This document shows, piece after piece, positions 20,931-33,455 of a DNA stretch of 64,000 nt; positions within the stretch are counted from its first letter, which is position 1; every line of letters starts with the position of its first letter. The stretch covers positions 120,183,877-120,247,876 of the forward strand of contig NC_061862.1 of the NCBI RefSeq assembly GCF_907164915.1, given 5' to 3'. Source of the DNA: Impatiens glandulifera. Taxonomy: Eukaryota; Streptophyta; Magnoliopsida; Ericales; Balsaminaceae. The notes under the pieces are model-generated. The model saw only the letters and a list, made by a program, of their open reading frames with translations. It made no database searches and was not told where the DNA came from. Position numbers and translations under genes: made by a program.

Positions 20931-22589
20931 TATTAAAAATTCAAAAAAAAAATACATGAGTTTTAAAGTTACAAAACAATCATTTGCTCTAACACAGAAA
21001 ATCAATCCACTACAAACAAATAAACAAATTAAAGCACATACTGGATACAAACATAAAATCAACAAACATCTTTCCACATAATTGATTATTATCTTGCCTT
21101 GAGCTGTGACATTTTCGTGATTTCATCATACATAATCAATCATTCTTTACAAATATCTCAATTCTCCAAAGTCTGTGGGTCTCTCCTCCACGAATGTATA
21201 AGCACATGGTTATCAAAAACAATATTGTATTGTCCCCCAAATCTGATCTTCACTCCTTGTTCGCGAGTAAACGCGCATTCATTTCCGCACACAATTGATA
21301 GACAATAATACCAAAATAACATTTGAAAATATTAGCAATAAGTGTCATATTCTTAAGTTTTGTTAGTGCAAACTCCTTGATATGAAGCCAACTTGCTGGA
21401 AAAACTATTTAATCTCATACCTTTAGAAAATTTCCTCTAAATGGTACTTGGTCAATCTCCAAATATATGGGTTATTGATTCATCACCAACCGAACATAAC
21501 ACGCAACTTATGCTTGGGGAATTGTCATAAATTTGCTCACTCGGTCTCTCGTCATCAATCTTTCACGAAATGCAAGCCAAAGAATTACTTGATGTCGAGA
21601 TATGATTTTGAAGACAAGACCAAACGAGACCACGCAACAGTTTTCTCTCTCGCTCGAATATAGTCCCAAGCTAAATTAGAATTGAACTTACAATTTACTC
21701 CCACTTTCCATTTATGAATTGCGGGGAGATCATGATCAGTCAAGCAGTTCACTTCCTCAAGGATTCTAACACCCTTTGGAATTCACGTTAAAAGATTATT
21801 CAAATCACCATCCTTGATCTCCTTAACGCTCACTATTTGGCAATACCTTCTAATAAGTACCGATCAAATTCCATTTTGGATATTATAGACTGATCTTCCA
21901 ACCATGGATCGCCCAAAAAGACGTATCCTTGTCATCCCCCAAAATAATCTCGAACATCTTTCCTGCACTACGCTATAATTTAAGTATATATTTTATGAAT
22001 ACGTCATGTTTTCCTTGAGTTTACACGTCCAAATACTTATCTCATACTTCATAAAGTTTGAATGTATTCATTTTACCCATTATGAATCTGCCTTGTTTAC
22101 AAAAGCCCAAAAATGTATATATGTAAGTTTTATTCCATTCCCCGCCATTCTTTATGACAAGCCCACCTTCCTCATTTAGTTTACACACATGCTCTCATTT
22201 GACATTCTTTACACCACGTCCTTTAGAGTCCCATATAAAATCACGTATAGTGTTGTCAAGCTCTTTCATTATTATTTTTGGTATAACAATATGTTGCGTC
22301 CAGTATCCTATAATACTAAATATGACTTTTTGAACAAGTTCAATCTTCCGTGCATATGAAAGTCTTTTAGATGCCTAACCAAAAACCGAGTTTTTGACGT
22401 TTTCAACAAGCGATTTGCACTATGACACTAGCAACTAATTAGTCGAGATATGTATTCCAAGATACTTGACTGGAAGAGTCCCTTCTTTGATTCCCATTAC
22501 TCTAAATATGTCATCCTTCATGAGCATTCACACCACCATAGAATGCTAAGTTTTTGTCAGATGAACAAACCTATAATACTATAAAATAG
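20930..22589 (-). mobile_element. LINE #2, 3' part (RT end, zf-RVT, 3' UTR)
   Basis: On the minus strand the translation continues the reverse transcriptase of the piece at 27477-27884: LFKKSYLVL, then FIWDSKGRGVKNVKWEHV (about 22215) and GGLVIKNGEEW-like sequence. The zf-RVT domain follows around 21.9-21.35 kb and a 3' UTR to about 20930. It is broken by many stops. The piece ends at the 9-bp duplication of the foldback element (22581-22589). Confidence 0.7.
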
Positions 22590-22960
22590 CAGATCAGATC
22601 TTCTGCTACCGAATTGTGTGTTCCCCTGTTGCGGACCAATCAAAACTCAGCATTATTATTATATTAATAAATTAAAATTGGGTTGAAAAAAAGAGAACCC
22701 GAAACCCGTATTTTATTCCGGGTTCAACAGAAACAGAAATGAGTGAAGCGTTTTACTCTGTTTTACATGACCATTGAAGAGACAGTCTACACTGTTTTAC
22801 ATAAGGTTATCCATGTAAAACTGATTGATATATATTCACTCAGGTGAATATAAAATACATTCATGTAAAAACAGTTTATATGATAGAAGTGAAGCAAACT
22901 TCACTTGATATTAAATTTGTAAGATATTTAAATGAATTTACTTTAATTATTTTATATGAT

Positions 22961-22991
<31 letters not shown>

Positions 22992-24832
22992 AAAACATGT
23001 TCAATTTTTTTTGTAATATATTTAAATAAATTTGTAAAACAAAATATTTTAAAATTTATTTGTAAGATATTTTTAAAAATTATTTAAATTATTTTATATA
23101 TTATATAATTATATATTAAATATATATAAATGTTAATGTAAAACCATTAACACATTTATGTAAAAATATTTATATGTTCATGTAAAAGCATTTATGTCTT
23201 CATGTAAGTCTGTAATAGAATAAAAAAAACAAGCGCTACCAGGTGAAGCTTGCTTCACCTAGGTATTTACAGCGCTCAAATGAGTGAAACAAGAACCACC
23301 AGGTGAAACTTTCTTCACTCAATATTTACAGCACTGATAGAAGTGAAGTAAACTTCACTTGATATTTACATTTGTAAGATATTTAAATTAATTTATTTTA
23401 ATTATTTTATATGATTATATAATAAATATATATATATATATATATAACATGTTCAAAATTTTTTGTAATATATTTAAATAAATTTGTAAAACAAAATATT
23501 TTTAAATTTATTTGTAAGATATTTAAAAAAATTATTTAAATTATTTTATATTTTATATAATTATATATTAAATATATATAAATGTTCATGTAAAATCATT
23601 AACACATTAATATAAAAACATTTATATGTTCATGTAAAAACATTTATACCTTCATGTAAGTCTGCAAAAAAACAAAAAAAAAAACAAGCACTACCAGGTG
23701 AAGTTTGCTTCACCTAGGGATTTACAGTGCTCAAATGAGTAAAACAAGCACTACCAGGTGAAGATTGCTTCACTCAATATTTACAGCGCTGATAGAAGTG
23801 AAACAAACTTCACTTGATATTAAATTTGTAAGATATTTAAATGAATTTACTTTAATTATTTTATATGATTATATATTAAATATATATATATAAAACAACA
23901 TGTCCAAATTTTTTTGTAATATATTTAAATAAATTTGTAAAACAAAATATTTTAAAATTTATTTGTAAGATATTTTTAAAAAAAATATTTAAATTATTTT
24001 ATATTTTATATAATTATATATTAAATATATGTAAATGTTCATGTAAAACCACTAACACATTTATGTAAAAACATTTATACGTTAATGTAAAAACATTTAT
24101 GCCTTCATGTAAATCTACAAAAGAATAAAAAAACAAGCGCTACCTGAGTATTTACAGCGCTCAAATGATTGAAACAAAAACTATCAGGTGAAGATTGCTT
24201 CACTCAATATTTACAGCGTTGATAGAAGTGAATCAAATTTCACTTGATATTAAATTTGTAAGATATTAAAATTATTTTGTAAATATATTTAAATGAATTT
24301 GTAAAACAAAATATTCAATTTTTTTAATATATTTAAATAAATTTGTAAAACAAAATATTTTAAAATTTATTTTTAAGATATTTAGAAAATATATATATTT
24401 AAATTATTTTATATTGTATATAATTATATATTAAATATATATAAATGTTCATGTAAAACCACTAACATATTTATGTAAAAACATGTATACGTTCATGTAA
24501 AAGCATTTATGCCTTCATGTAAATCGGTAAAAGAATAAAAAAAAACAAGCGCTGTCAGGTGAAGCTTGCTTCACCTGATAGCTTGTTTTTATTTTTTTTT
24601 TATTCTTTTGAAAACTTACATGAAGACATAAATAATTTTACATGAACATATAAATGCTTTTACGTAAATGTGTTAATGGTTTTACATAAACATTTATATA
24701 TATTTAATATATAATTATATACAATATAAAATAATTTAAATATTTTTTTCTAAATATCTTAAAAATAAATTTTAAAATATTTTGTTTTACAAATTTATTT
24801 AAATATATTACAAAAAAATTTTGAACATGTTG

Positions 24833-24879
<47 letters not shown>

Positions 24880-27043
24880 CATATAAAATAATTAAAATAA
24901 ATTAATTTAAATATTTTACAAATGTTAATATCAAGTGAAGTTTGTTTCACTTCTATCAACGCTGTAAATATTGAGTGAAGTAAACTTCACCTGGTAGTGC
25001 TTGTTTCACTCATTTGAGCGCTCTAAATACCCAGGTGAAGCAAGCTTCACCTAATAGCGCTTGTTTTTTTTTATATTTTTTGCAGACTTAAATGAAGGCA
25101 TAAATGTTTTTACATTAACGTATAAATATTTTTACATAAATGTGTTAATGGTTTTACATGAACATTTACATATATTTAATATATAATTATATAAAATATA
25201 AAATAATTTAAATATTTTTTTTAAAAGTATCTTACAAATAAATTTTAAAATATTTTGTTTTACAAATTTATTTAAATATATTACAAAAAAATTTGAACAT
25301 GTTGTTTTATATATATATATTTAATATATAATCATATAAAATAATTAAAGTAAATTCATTTCAATATCTTACAAATTTAATATCAAGTGAAGTTTGTTTC
25401 ACTTCTATCAGCGCTGTAAATATTGAGTGAAGCAATCTTCACCTGGTAGTGCTTGTTTTACTCATTTGAGCACTGTAAATCCCTAGGTGAAGCAAACTTC
25501 ACCTGGTAGTGCTTGTTTTTTTCATGTTTTTTTGCAGACTTACATGAAGGTATAAATGTTTTTACATGAACATATAAATGTTTTTACATTAATGTGTTAA
25601 TGATTTTACATGAACATTTATATATATTTAATATATAATTATATAAAATATAGAATAATTTAAATAATTTTTTTAAATATCTTACAAATAAATTTAAAAA
25701 TATTTTGTTTTACAAATTTATTTAAATATATTTCAAAAAACTTTGAATTATATATATATATATATATATTATATAATCATATAAAATAATTAAAATAAAT
25801 TAATTTAAATATCTTACAAATAAGTTTACTTCACTTCTATCAGTGCTGTAAATATTGAATGAAGCAAGCTTCATCTGGTGGTGCTTGTTTCACTCATTTG
25901 AGCGCTGTAAATACCCAGGTAAAGCAAGCTTCACCTAATAGCGCTTGTTTTTTTTTTAATATTTTTTGCAGACTTACATGAAGGCATAAATGTTTTTACA
26001 TTAACATATAAATGTTTTTACATAAATGTGTTAATGGTTTTACATGAACATTTACATATATTTAATATATAATTATATAAAATATAAAATAATTTAATTA
26101 TTTTTTTAAAAAATATCTTAAAATAAATTTTAAAACATTTTTTTTTACAAATTTATTTAAATATATTACAAAAAAATTTGAACATGTTGTTTTATATATT
26201 TAATATATAATCATATAAAATAATTAAAGTAAATTCATTTAAATATCTTATAAATTTAATATCAAGTGAAGTTTGCTTCACTTCTATCGACGTTGTAAAT
26301 ATTGAGTGAAGCAATCTTCACCTGGTAGTGCTTGTTTCACTCATTTGAGCGCTGTAAATACCCAGGTGAAGCTAGCTTCACCTGGTATCGCTTGTTTTTT
26401 TTATTTAATTTTGCAGATTACATGAAGGCATAAATGCTTTTACATGAACGTATAAATGTTTTTACATAAATGTGTTAGTGGTTTTACATGAACATTTATA
26501 TATATTTAATATATAATTATATAATATATAAAATAATTTAAATAATTTTTTTTAAATATCTTACAAATAAATTTAAAAATATTTTGTTTTACAAATTTAT
26601 TTTAATATATTACAAAAATTTTTGAATATATTGTTATATATATATATATTTAATATATAATCATATAAAATAATTTAAATAAACTAATTTAAATATCTTA
26701 CAAATGTAAATATCAAGTGAAGTTTGCTTCACTTCTATCAGCGTTTTATATATTAAGTGAAGCAAGCTTCACCTGGTAGTGCTTGTTTCACTCATTTGAG
26801 CGCTGTAAATACCCAGGTGAAGCTAGTTTCACCTCGTAGCGCTTGTTTTTTTTTTATATTTTTTGCAGACTTAAATGAAGGCATAAATTCTTTTACATTA
26901 ACGTATAAATGTTTTTACATAAATGTGTTACAATATAAAATATAAAATAATTTAAATATTTTTTTTAAAAAATATCTTACAAATAAATTTTAAAATATTT
27001 TGTTTTACAAATTTATTTAAATATATTACAAAAAAATTTGAAC

Positions 27044-27078
<35 letters not shown>

Positions 27079-27476
27079 ATATATAATCATATAAAATAAT
27101 TAAAGTAAATTCATTTAAATATCTTACAAATTTAATATCAAGTGAAGTTTGCTTCACTTCTATCATATAAACTGCTTTTACATGAATGTATTTTATATTC
27201 ACCTGAGTGAATATATATCAATCAGTTTTACATGGACAACCTTATGTAAAACAGTGTAGACTGTCTCTTCAATGGTCATGTAAAACAGAGTGAAGCGAAG
27301 GAAGTTTCACTCATTTCTGTTTTTGCTGAACCCGGAATAAAATACGGGTTCCGGGTTCTCTTTCTTCCTTTCAACCCAATTTTAATTTATTAATATAATA
27401 ATAATGCTGAGTTTTGATTGGTCCGCAACAGGGGAACACCCAATTTGGTAGCAGAAGATCTGATCTGATAAAATAG
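22581..27476. repeat. 9-bp target-site duplication ATAAAATAG flanking the foldback element
   Basis: ATAAAATAG occurs at 22581-22589 and again at 27468-27476, exactly outside the inverted termini. A 9-bp duplication is the hallmark of the Mutator superfamily. Confidence 0.88.
22590..27467. mobile_element. giant foldback, Mutator-type non-autonomous element (4878 bp)
   Basis: Termini CAGATCAGATCTTCTGCTAC... (22590) and its reverse complement ending GATCTGATCTG (27467). Outer inverted repeats of about 350 bp (22590-22940 versus 27115-27467) include GTTCCCCTGTTGCGGACCAA. The interior consists of ~430-470 bp AT-rich units, each with a short palindrome such as AGGTGAAGCTTGCTTCACCT. They run in one direction from about 22880 to 24560 and in the opposite direction from 24580 to 27180, so the whole element folds on itself around 24570. 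No coding capacity is visible. The 9-bp duplication and insertion into LINE #2 give exact borders. Confidence 0.88.
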
Positions 27477-27884
27477 AGTTAATGCATCCTTCATAGTTTT
27501 AATGGATTATGTATCAACATGAGCTACAATAAACAGATTATTTGCAAAACAAACGTATGTGATATCATTCTCCTTGTAGTATGGATGATAGATGTATGAG
27601 AATATTCTAAAAAAAAATCAATATGCAGTCGGGGATTTCCATGATGAGGACTAACATGTAAGAAGAGAGAGGGTTTCTTGCCTCAACCCCATTTTCACTT
27701 TTAAAGAACCCGTCATGTATTCCATTCACGTGCACAATAAAGTGTGTAGTAGAGAAACATTGCATAATCCATTTAACAAAAAATACTTGGCAAATTTGAG
27801 ATAGTCAAGAAGTTATGGATATCATTTCATCTTATTGAATCAAAAATCTTCTGAATGTCAATCTTAAAAGACGCTCTAGGAGAT
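27477..27884 (-). mobile_element. LINE #2, central reverse-transcriptase piece
   Basis: Minus-strand translation gives SFKIDIQKIFDSI (LINE RT motif of the type KIDIQKAYDSV), INFVKWI-like and GFFKSENGVEAR-like segments, then ITYVCFANNLFIVAHVDT (the FADD box degraded to FANN). Both ends are insertion junctions, with the foldback element on one side and copia #4 (GAGAT duplication) on the other. Confidence 0.75.
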
Positions 27885-30800
27885 TGTTGGTTCCTATTAT
27901 CAAATCTTATAAAATCAATGATGAATAAAGGAAAATAAGTAAAATATGGGAAAAATGATATATATGTTGAAGAGGAAAAAGTTTAAAATTCTTAAATGTT
28001 ATGTTTCAGCCTTTGCAAACAACTCTTTTAAAGGAATATAGGTTAGAAACATGAACTACTTATACACACAAGCCCACTAATAATTAAATAAATCATAATT
28101 GCATAAAAGACAATAAAAATAATAACATTCAAGTTGTTGACAATCAATACTTAGAATCACAATCTCCCATGTAAACTTGATTTGGTTTGAGATTTTTCAA
28201 GACGAACAACTCTCATATCTCTACGAATTTGAATCTTGCTAGCGCATTAGTGAGAATGTATGCACGTTGATCTCTAGTGCTTACGAACTCTACGATGATC
28301 TGTCGGTTCTCGACACATTCACGGATGAAGACGAACCGAATATCGATGTGTTTGTTGCGTCCATAAAATACTGGGTTTTTCATTAATACTATTGTGGACT
28401 TGTTGTTGACATAGAGGTTATCCGAGCACCTAGCTCAACAAACTTGTCAGCCAAAGTCCTTGGCACGACGTTGAAGTAGTTATCATGAACTTCGCCTCAC
28501 ATGAAGATAAAACAATAGTTTGTTGTTTCTGAGAATGTCAGGTGATCAGATTTCTTTTATGATAAAATACTGTCTCTCTAGTTCTTTTTCTATCATTTGT
28601 GTCATTGGTTAGTTCGCTGTTAGTAAAACTAATGCATTCTTCAACTTCTCGACATATTCTTAACTAAATCACATAGTATGTCGTTCTCTTCACGTAACGA
28701 AGAATGCGCTTTACTGCTTGTTGGTGTAGAGTGGTGGGTTACTACATGTATCGACTCACTATGCCAACTACGTAAGAGATATTGGGTCGAGTGTGTGTCA
28801 AGTACCTAAGACACCCGATGATATGCTTATCTACTCCTTTGGATCCATTAAGCTTTCTTCCACATCTTTTTCGAGCTACAACTTTACTTCCATCAGATAC
28901 TTTCCCGGGTTATAATCCTCCATTGTAAACTATTTCAACACCTTTCTTCGCATAAGAAGCCTACTTCAACTCGATGCTATCTTTCTTCTAGTCCACCTCG
29001 ATATCAAGGTAGTACGAGAGTAACCCGAGATTACTCATCTCAAACTCCTTCATCATCTGCTTTTTGAACCCCTCAACATCATTGATGCTTGATCCTATCA
29101 CGATCAATTCATCGACATATATGCCAATGATGAGTACTTATTCTCCATGATTCCTCGCGTACACAACCTATTCATGAGAACATTTCACGAAGCCAAGACT
29201 CATCATTCTTTGTTGAAGAAAGCGTTCAACAACCTTGGTGTTTGACATAGTCCGTAGAGAGCCTTGTATATCTTGTACACCTTGTGCTCTTTATTCTTGA
29301 TGATAAAGACTTTAGGTTAAGCGACGTAGACTTCTTATTCGATGTTACTATTGAGAAATGTTAATTTGATGTCCAAGTGGTGGATCTCCCATCCACGGTG
29401 AGCTGCGATGGAAAGAATTAGTTTGATTGTGTCAAGTCTCGACATCGGTACAAATGTCTCCTTAAAGTAATCGCATTTCTTATACACGTAGCCTTTCGCT
29501 ACCAATCTCGTTTTGTGCTTGATGATTTTGTCTTCAATGTCTCTTTTCAACTTGAAACCCCACTTTAACCCGATGGTCTTGTGACCGGATGTAAGTTAGT
29601 GAGCTTCAATGTCATGTTCTTCCCGATGGACTCGAGCTCTTTCTTCATGGACTCATTCCACGACTCTTTGGTATCCGCCTCGTGATATATTGTTGGTTCG
29701 TCGGTGGTGAGAAACAAAAATTCATCAAGATATGTCTCTACCAGTGATGCCTCTGCATAAACATCGGCGAGGGAGCGGAATTTGATGGGGCCAACTTTGG
29801 TTTTGGACCCACCTGAGCTCTTTTGATGACGAGAGGAGTTCATTGTAGCTATTGCGTTTTCCAACTCTGCAATATTGTTGTCATCTTGTAGGATTTCAAA
29901 CTCCACAAAATTTTGTACGAGTTCGTTGTTGTCGTTGCACCACTCCCACTTTATATAGCATCTTTGTTCACACGGATTTTCCCGTAAGATGAATCAAGAA
30001 ACATGTGCACCTTGCTTATGTATTCAATACCAAGGTACACCATGGCTTGACTTCGATCATCGAGCTTCTTGAGATGTGGTCCCGCAGTCTTCACATGTTA
30101 TGTACACCCAAACACTCTCAAGTACTCCAAATGAGGTCATGTACCGGTCCATGCTTGGTAAGGGGTGCAAGTTCCTAACACCTTCTTCAACAAGAGGTTC
30201 AAGAGATAAATTGCATATCGCACCGCCTCCCCTAAGAGGTTTGTCGGTACGTACATACTCTTGAGTAAGCTTCTCGCAACACCCATCACGGTATGATTTC
30301 TTCTCTCCACCACGCCGTTTTGATGTGGAGTGTACAGTGTCGTGAGGTGATGTTCGACTCCTTACTCTTTGTAGAACTCCTCAAGTTTATGTGATGTGAA
30401 CTCTCCACTTCGATTAGTGTGCAAAGTCTTCATCTTGTACTCAGACTTGTTCTCCATGAGCTTCTTGAACTTCTTGAATGCTTTAAAAGCTTCTCCTTTT
30501 TCTTTGAGCATGTACATCCACATTCAATGATTATAATCATCAAAAGTATAAGAAAATACTTGTTACCGGTGTGTGATGGAGGGGTGATCAGACCACACAG
30601 ATCCGCGTGCACAAGTTGTAGGGGATGCTCAGCACGAATGTTGTCTTGGGCAAGAAATGATAGCCTTGTTTTATTTATGATCATGCAACTATCACACACT
30701 TGGTTGGGGTGTGTGATCTTGGAAAGCCCTATAGCCATTTCCTTCTCCACCCATCATCTTGAGCACATAAAAGTTCACGTGCCCAAATCTTGTATGCCAT

Positions 30801-32551
30801 AATCAAGCTAGATCTACTAGTGATGTTAATAGAGAAATGGGTTGCCCCTTCTCGAGAGAAATCTTGTATAACCGATTTGGCGATTTCTCCACCTTCATCA
30901 ACATAACGCCATTTTGGTCGAACATCTTTGAGAGCGAGCTTGCTAAGATGATCCTATTGCTTTTTTTGTCATTTGATCGAGACTTATAATATTATTTTTC
31001 AATTGGAATGTAATATAACTCGATCATTATACGTTGATCAATGTTCCTGCATTCGAATAAGATGGATCATCGGCCCTTGATCTCGACGAGTGATTCGTCT
31101 CCTAACTTCACATTTCCGGTAATTTTCTTGTCGAGCTCATTGAATTTCTCTTGATGGCCCGGCATATGGTTTCTTACTCCATTGTCAAGGTACCACACGT
31201 TGGTGTCATTATACTCATCGCCACTTGCGAGGAGGTTCACCATGACTTTCTCTTCTTTGAGCAACATCACCTTTAGTTCCTCCTTGGATAGTTTTTGCAC
31301 AAACTCTTCTAGGTTTGTCTCCTCGTTTTTGTACAAATCATTCACCACTTCCTTAGCGAACATTAATGTTGGCTCCTCGTCATTGAAGCTAGTGAGGTTC
31401 GCCTCATCGTCGGGCATTTTGTTAGGGCACTCGGTCGCATAGTGTCCGTACTTTTGACAAGTGTAACATTTTACTATGATCTTGTCTTTATGAGGCCTTG
31501 TGTTTTCTTATCAATGAGAGCTTTCTCCATGACCTCGACCTCGCCCTCATCCCCGTCCTTTGCCACGACCTTGGTTATCTCCATCATTGTCGCTGCGACT
31601 CGACAATCTGGACCATTTTTCTTCATTTGTGACATCCATTCACCATGCGTGAGCAAAATGTGTTTCTCCTTCTTTTGGTCTTCGTAGCCGCGAAGTCTCT
31701 CCTCGTGGAGTTTGAGACGACCGATGATTTCCTCAACGGTCATATTCTTGAGGTCACCAAATTGCTCGATCACGGTAACGATCTGTATGTATTTTTTTGG
31801 TACTGTGAGAACTTTTTAACGACAGAGATCTCCTCCACCTTCTCTCCCAATGAGAAGATACCAGTCACAATAGATGTCAATTTCATGGAGAAAACATCCA
31901 CCCACACCCCGTTTTTCATGTGAATCGCCTTTAAGTGTGTCTTTAAGATTTGCACTTTTGCCTCTTTGACTCTCTCCACTCTAACATGCATCATCTTTAG
32001 CATCTCCCACGCTTGCTTGGCGGAATCCTTCTTGGCCACCATGAGAAGGACGTCAACGGGAAGCACGTGATAGATGGAGGCGAGATCCTTTCTATCCTTT
32101 TGTTCTTGTAACCTGCATCTTCAACGCCCACACCGAGTAGTTACTCTTCATGAATAACGGGTAAGTGAGTGTCATGTTTTCTTCTCTTCTGATCTTTATT
32201 GCCACCATATCTCTAGTTAATTTTGTCGACGACATGTTCTTCGGATAGGCTCTGATACCAAATGTTGGTTCCGATTATCGAATCTTCTAAAACAATGATG
32301 AAGAAAAGAAAATAAGTAAAATTTGGGAAGAACAATGATATATATGTTGAAGAGGAAAATTTTTAAAAGTCATAAAGTGTTATGTTTCAACCTTTGCAAT
32401 AACTCTTTTAAAATAGTAGATTAGATCAGAAACCCTAAACTACTTATACACACAAGCTCAAGCCCACTAATAATTAAATAAACTCTAAGTACATAAAAGA
32501 CAATAAAAATAATACCATTCAAGTTGTCGACAATCAATACTTAGCCTCGCA
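27885..32551 (-). mobile_element. complete Ty1-copia element #4 (4667 bp)
   Basis: 3' LTR 27885-28161 (277 bp) and 5' LTR 32263-32551 (289 bp) share TGTTGGTTCC...TCRCA ends. The tRNA-Met primer site (TGGTATCAGAGC) is at 32260-32249 and a purine tract (CATGGGAGAT) lies at about 28171-28162. The LTRs are visibly diverged, with substitutions and small indels, so the insertion is not recent. It is inserted in the reverse-transcriptase region of LINE #2. It lacks the GTCTAA arrays and third ORF of copias #1-#3 and belongs to another lineage. Confidence 0.92.
28170..32235 (-). pseudogene. copia #4 gag-pol polyprotein (disrupted)
   Basis: Starts at ATG 32235 (MSSTKLTRDMVAIKI; gag motif NYSVWALKMQV). 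Then come a gag helix region (32066-31474), the CCHC knuckle CYTCQKYGHYATEC (about 31470-31430), a protease with VWYLDNGVRNHM in place of the usual D-S-G, GAG-pre-integrase and integrase (LVHADLCG, about 30630), and reverse transcriptase (TRLVAKGY, 29500; HHLDIKLTFLN, 29360). The catalytic loop reads IYVDELIV near 29115, YVDE instead of YVDD. RNase H ends near 28200. Several stops and frame changes interrupt it, and both enzyme active sites are altered, so it is inactive. Confidence 0.85.
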
Positions 32552-32556
32552 GAGAT

Positions 32557-32916
32557 ATGTTCTCCTCCCATAACCCTTCAATAGATAATGCATAAGGATA
32601 TTGTGCGATAATGAACGCTCATGTATAAATGCAGATTGTCCATAACTAACAATGCTAGAAATAACACTTTTAAAACAATTTAAAATGATTTTGTAAATAA
32701 TTTTTTAATTAACATTGTAACATGATATTGACTTAAAGTCATGAATCCTCTCAAATATGAAGTTCAAACGGAAACATTCAATTACTTAAGCATCCGTTTA
32801 TTCTGTAAAATCTCTAGAACGCCTTCACATATATCATATCCCACAATCTCCGAAGAAAGTAACATTCGGACCTAGACTCTTATCCCCTTTTAACAACCCT
32901 CTGAATTTTCTCTCGA
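32557..32916 (-). mobile_element. LINE #2, upstream reverse-transcriptase piece
   Basis: Minus-strand translation gives YDICEGVLEILQNKRMLK (about 32850-32790) and then YGQSAFIHERSLSHNIL with GYGRRT (32650-32560), the standard plant L1 order before KIDIQKAYDSV. Stops and shifts are frequent. The 5' limit is unclear because 32781-32916 is duplicated further right. Confidence 0.7.
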
Positions 32917-33320
32917 CAATCTCAATAAGCCTCTTGTTTTTTTTCATCTCGAGTAACCCCTCTCGACAATCTGATAAAAAAAATATTACTTTGATCCACT
33001 AGGACCTCTTTTCAACAATAAATAAGATTTTGTAAAATGACCTTGGGCTCTAGTCTAAACACACTATTTTACAGGCTTAATATTTTTAACAGCTAATACA
33101 AACTTAGAAAATTTCCAAATTATTATAATATTAGTTTTAGTGGCCATTAATAATTTTATTACCACTAAAACTAATACTTTTATAAAAATTTAGAAATTTT
33201 TAAGTTTCATCCAACTATTAGCTGCTAATCTTATTATTCTTAATTATGTTTTTGCAATATTTTACAATGTGCACTATTCCGTTTTTCTTATGATTTGCTT
33301 ATATTGGCAGCTTGCATACT
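32917..33320. other. spacer with a small hairpin (MITE-like)
   Basis: No gene. 33075-33240 forms an imperfect inverted repeat around TTAGTTTTAGTGGCC and CCACTAAAACTAA, with flanking arms AACAGCTAATAC and ATTAGCTGCTAA. It may be a MITE; no target duplication was identified. Confidence 0.4.
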
Positions 33321-33455
33321 ATTACTTAAGCATCCGTTTTTCTGTAAAATCTCTAGAACGCCTTCACATATATCATATCCCACAATCTCCGAAGAAAGTA
33401 ACATTCGGACCTAGACTCTTATCCCCTTTTAACAACCCTCTGAATTTTCTCTCGA
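33321..33455. repeat. direct duplicate of 32781-32916 (LINE segment)
   Basis: 135 bp nearly identical to 32781-32916 (differences in the run GTTTATTCTG versus GTTTTTCTG). Starts with ATTACTTAAGCATCCG and lies 540 bp away in the same orientation. The near-identity implies a recent local duplication. Confidence 0.85.

Larger units (their letters stand above)
27880..32556. repeat. 5-bp target-site duplication GAGAT flanking copia #4
   Basis: GAGAT at 27880-27884 and 32552-32556, immediately outside the LTRs. LINE reverse-transcriptase sequence reads continuously when the element is ignored. Confidence 0.9.
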
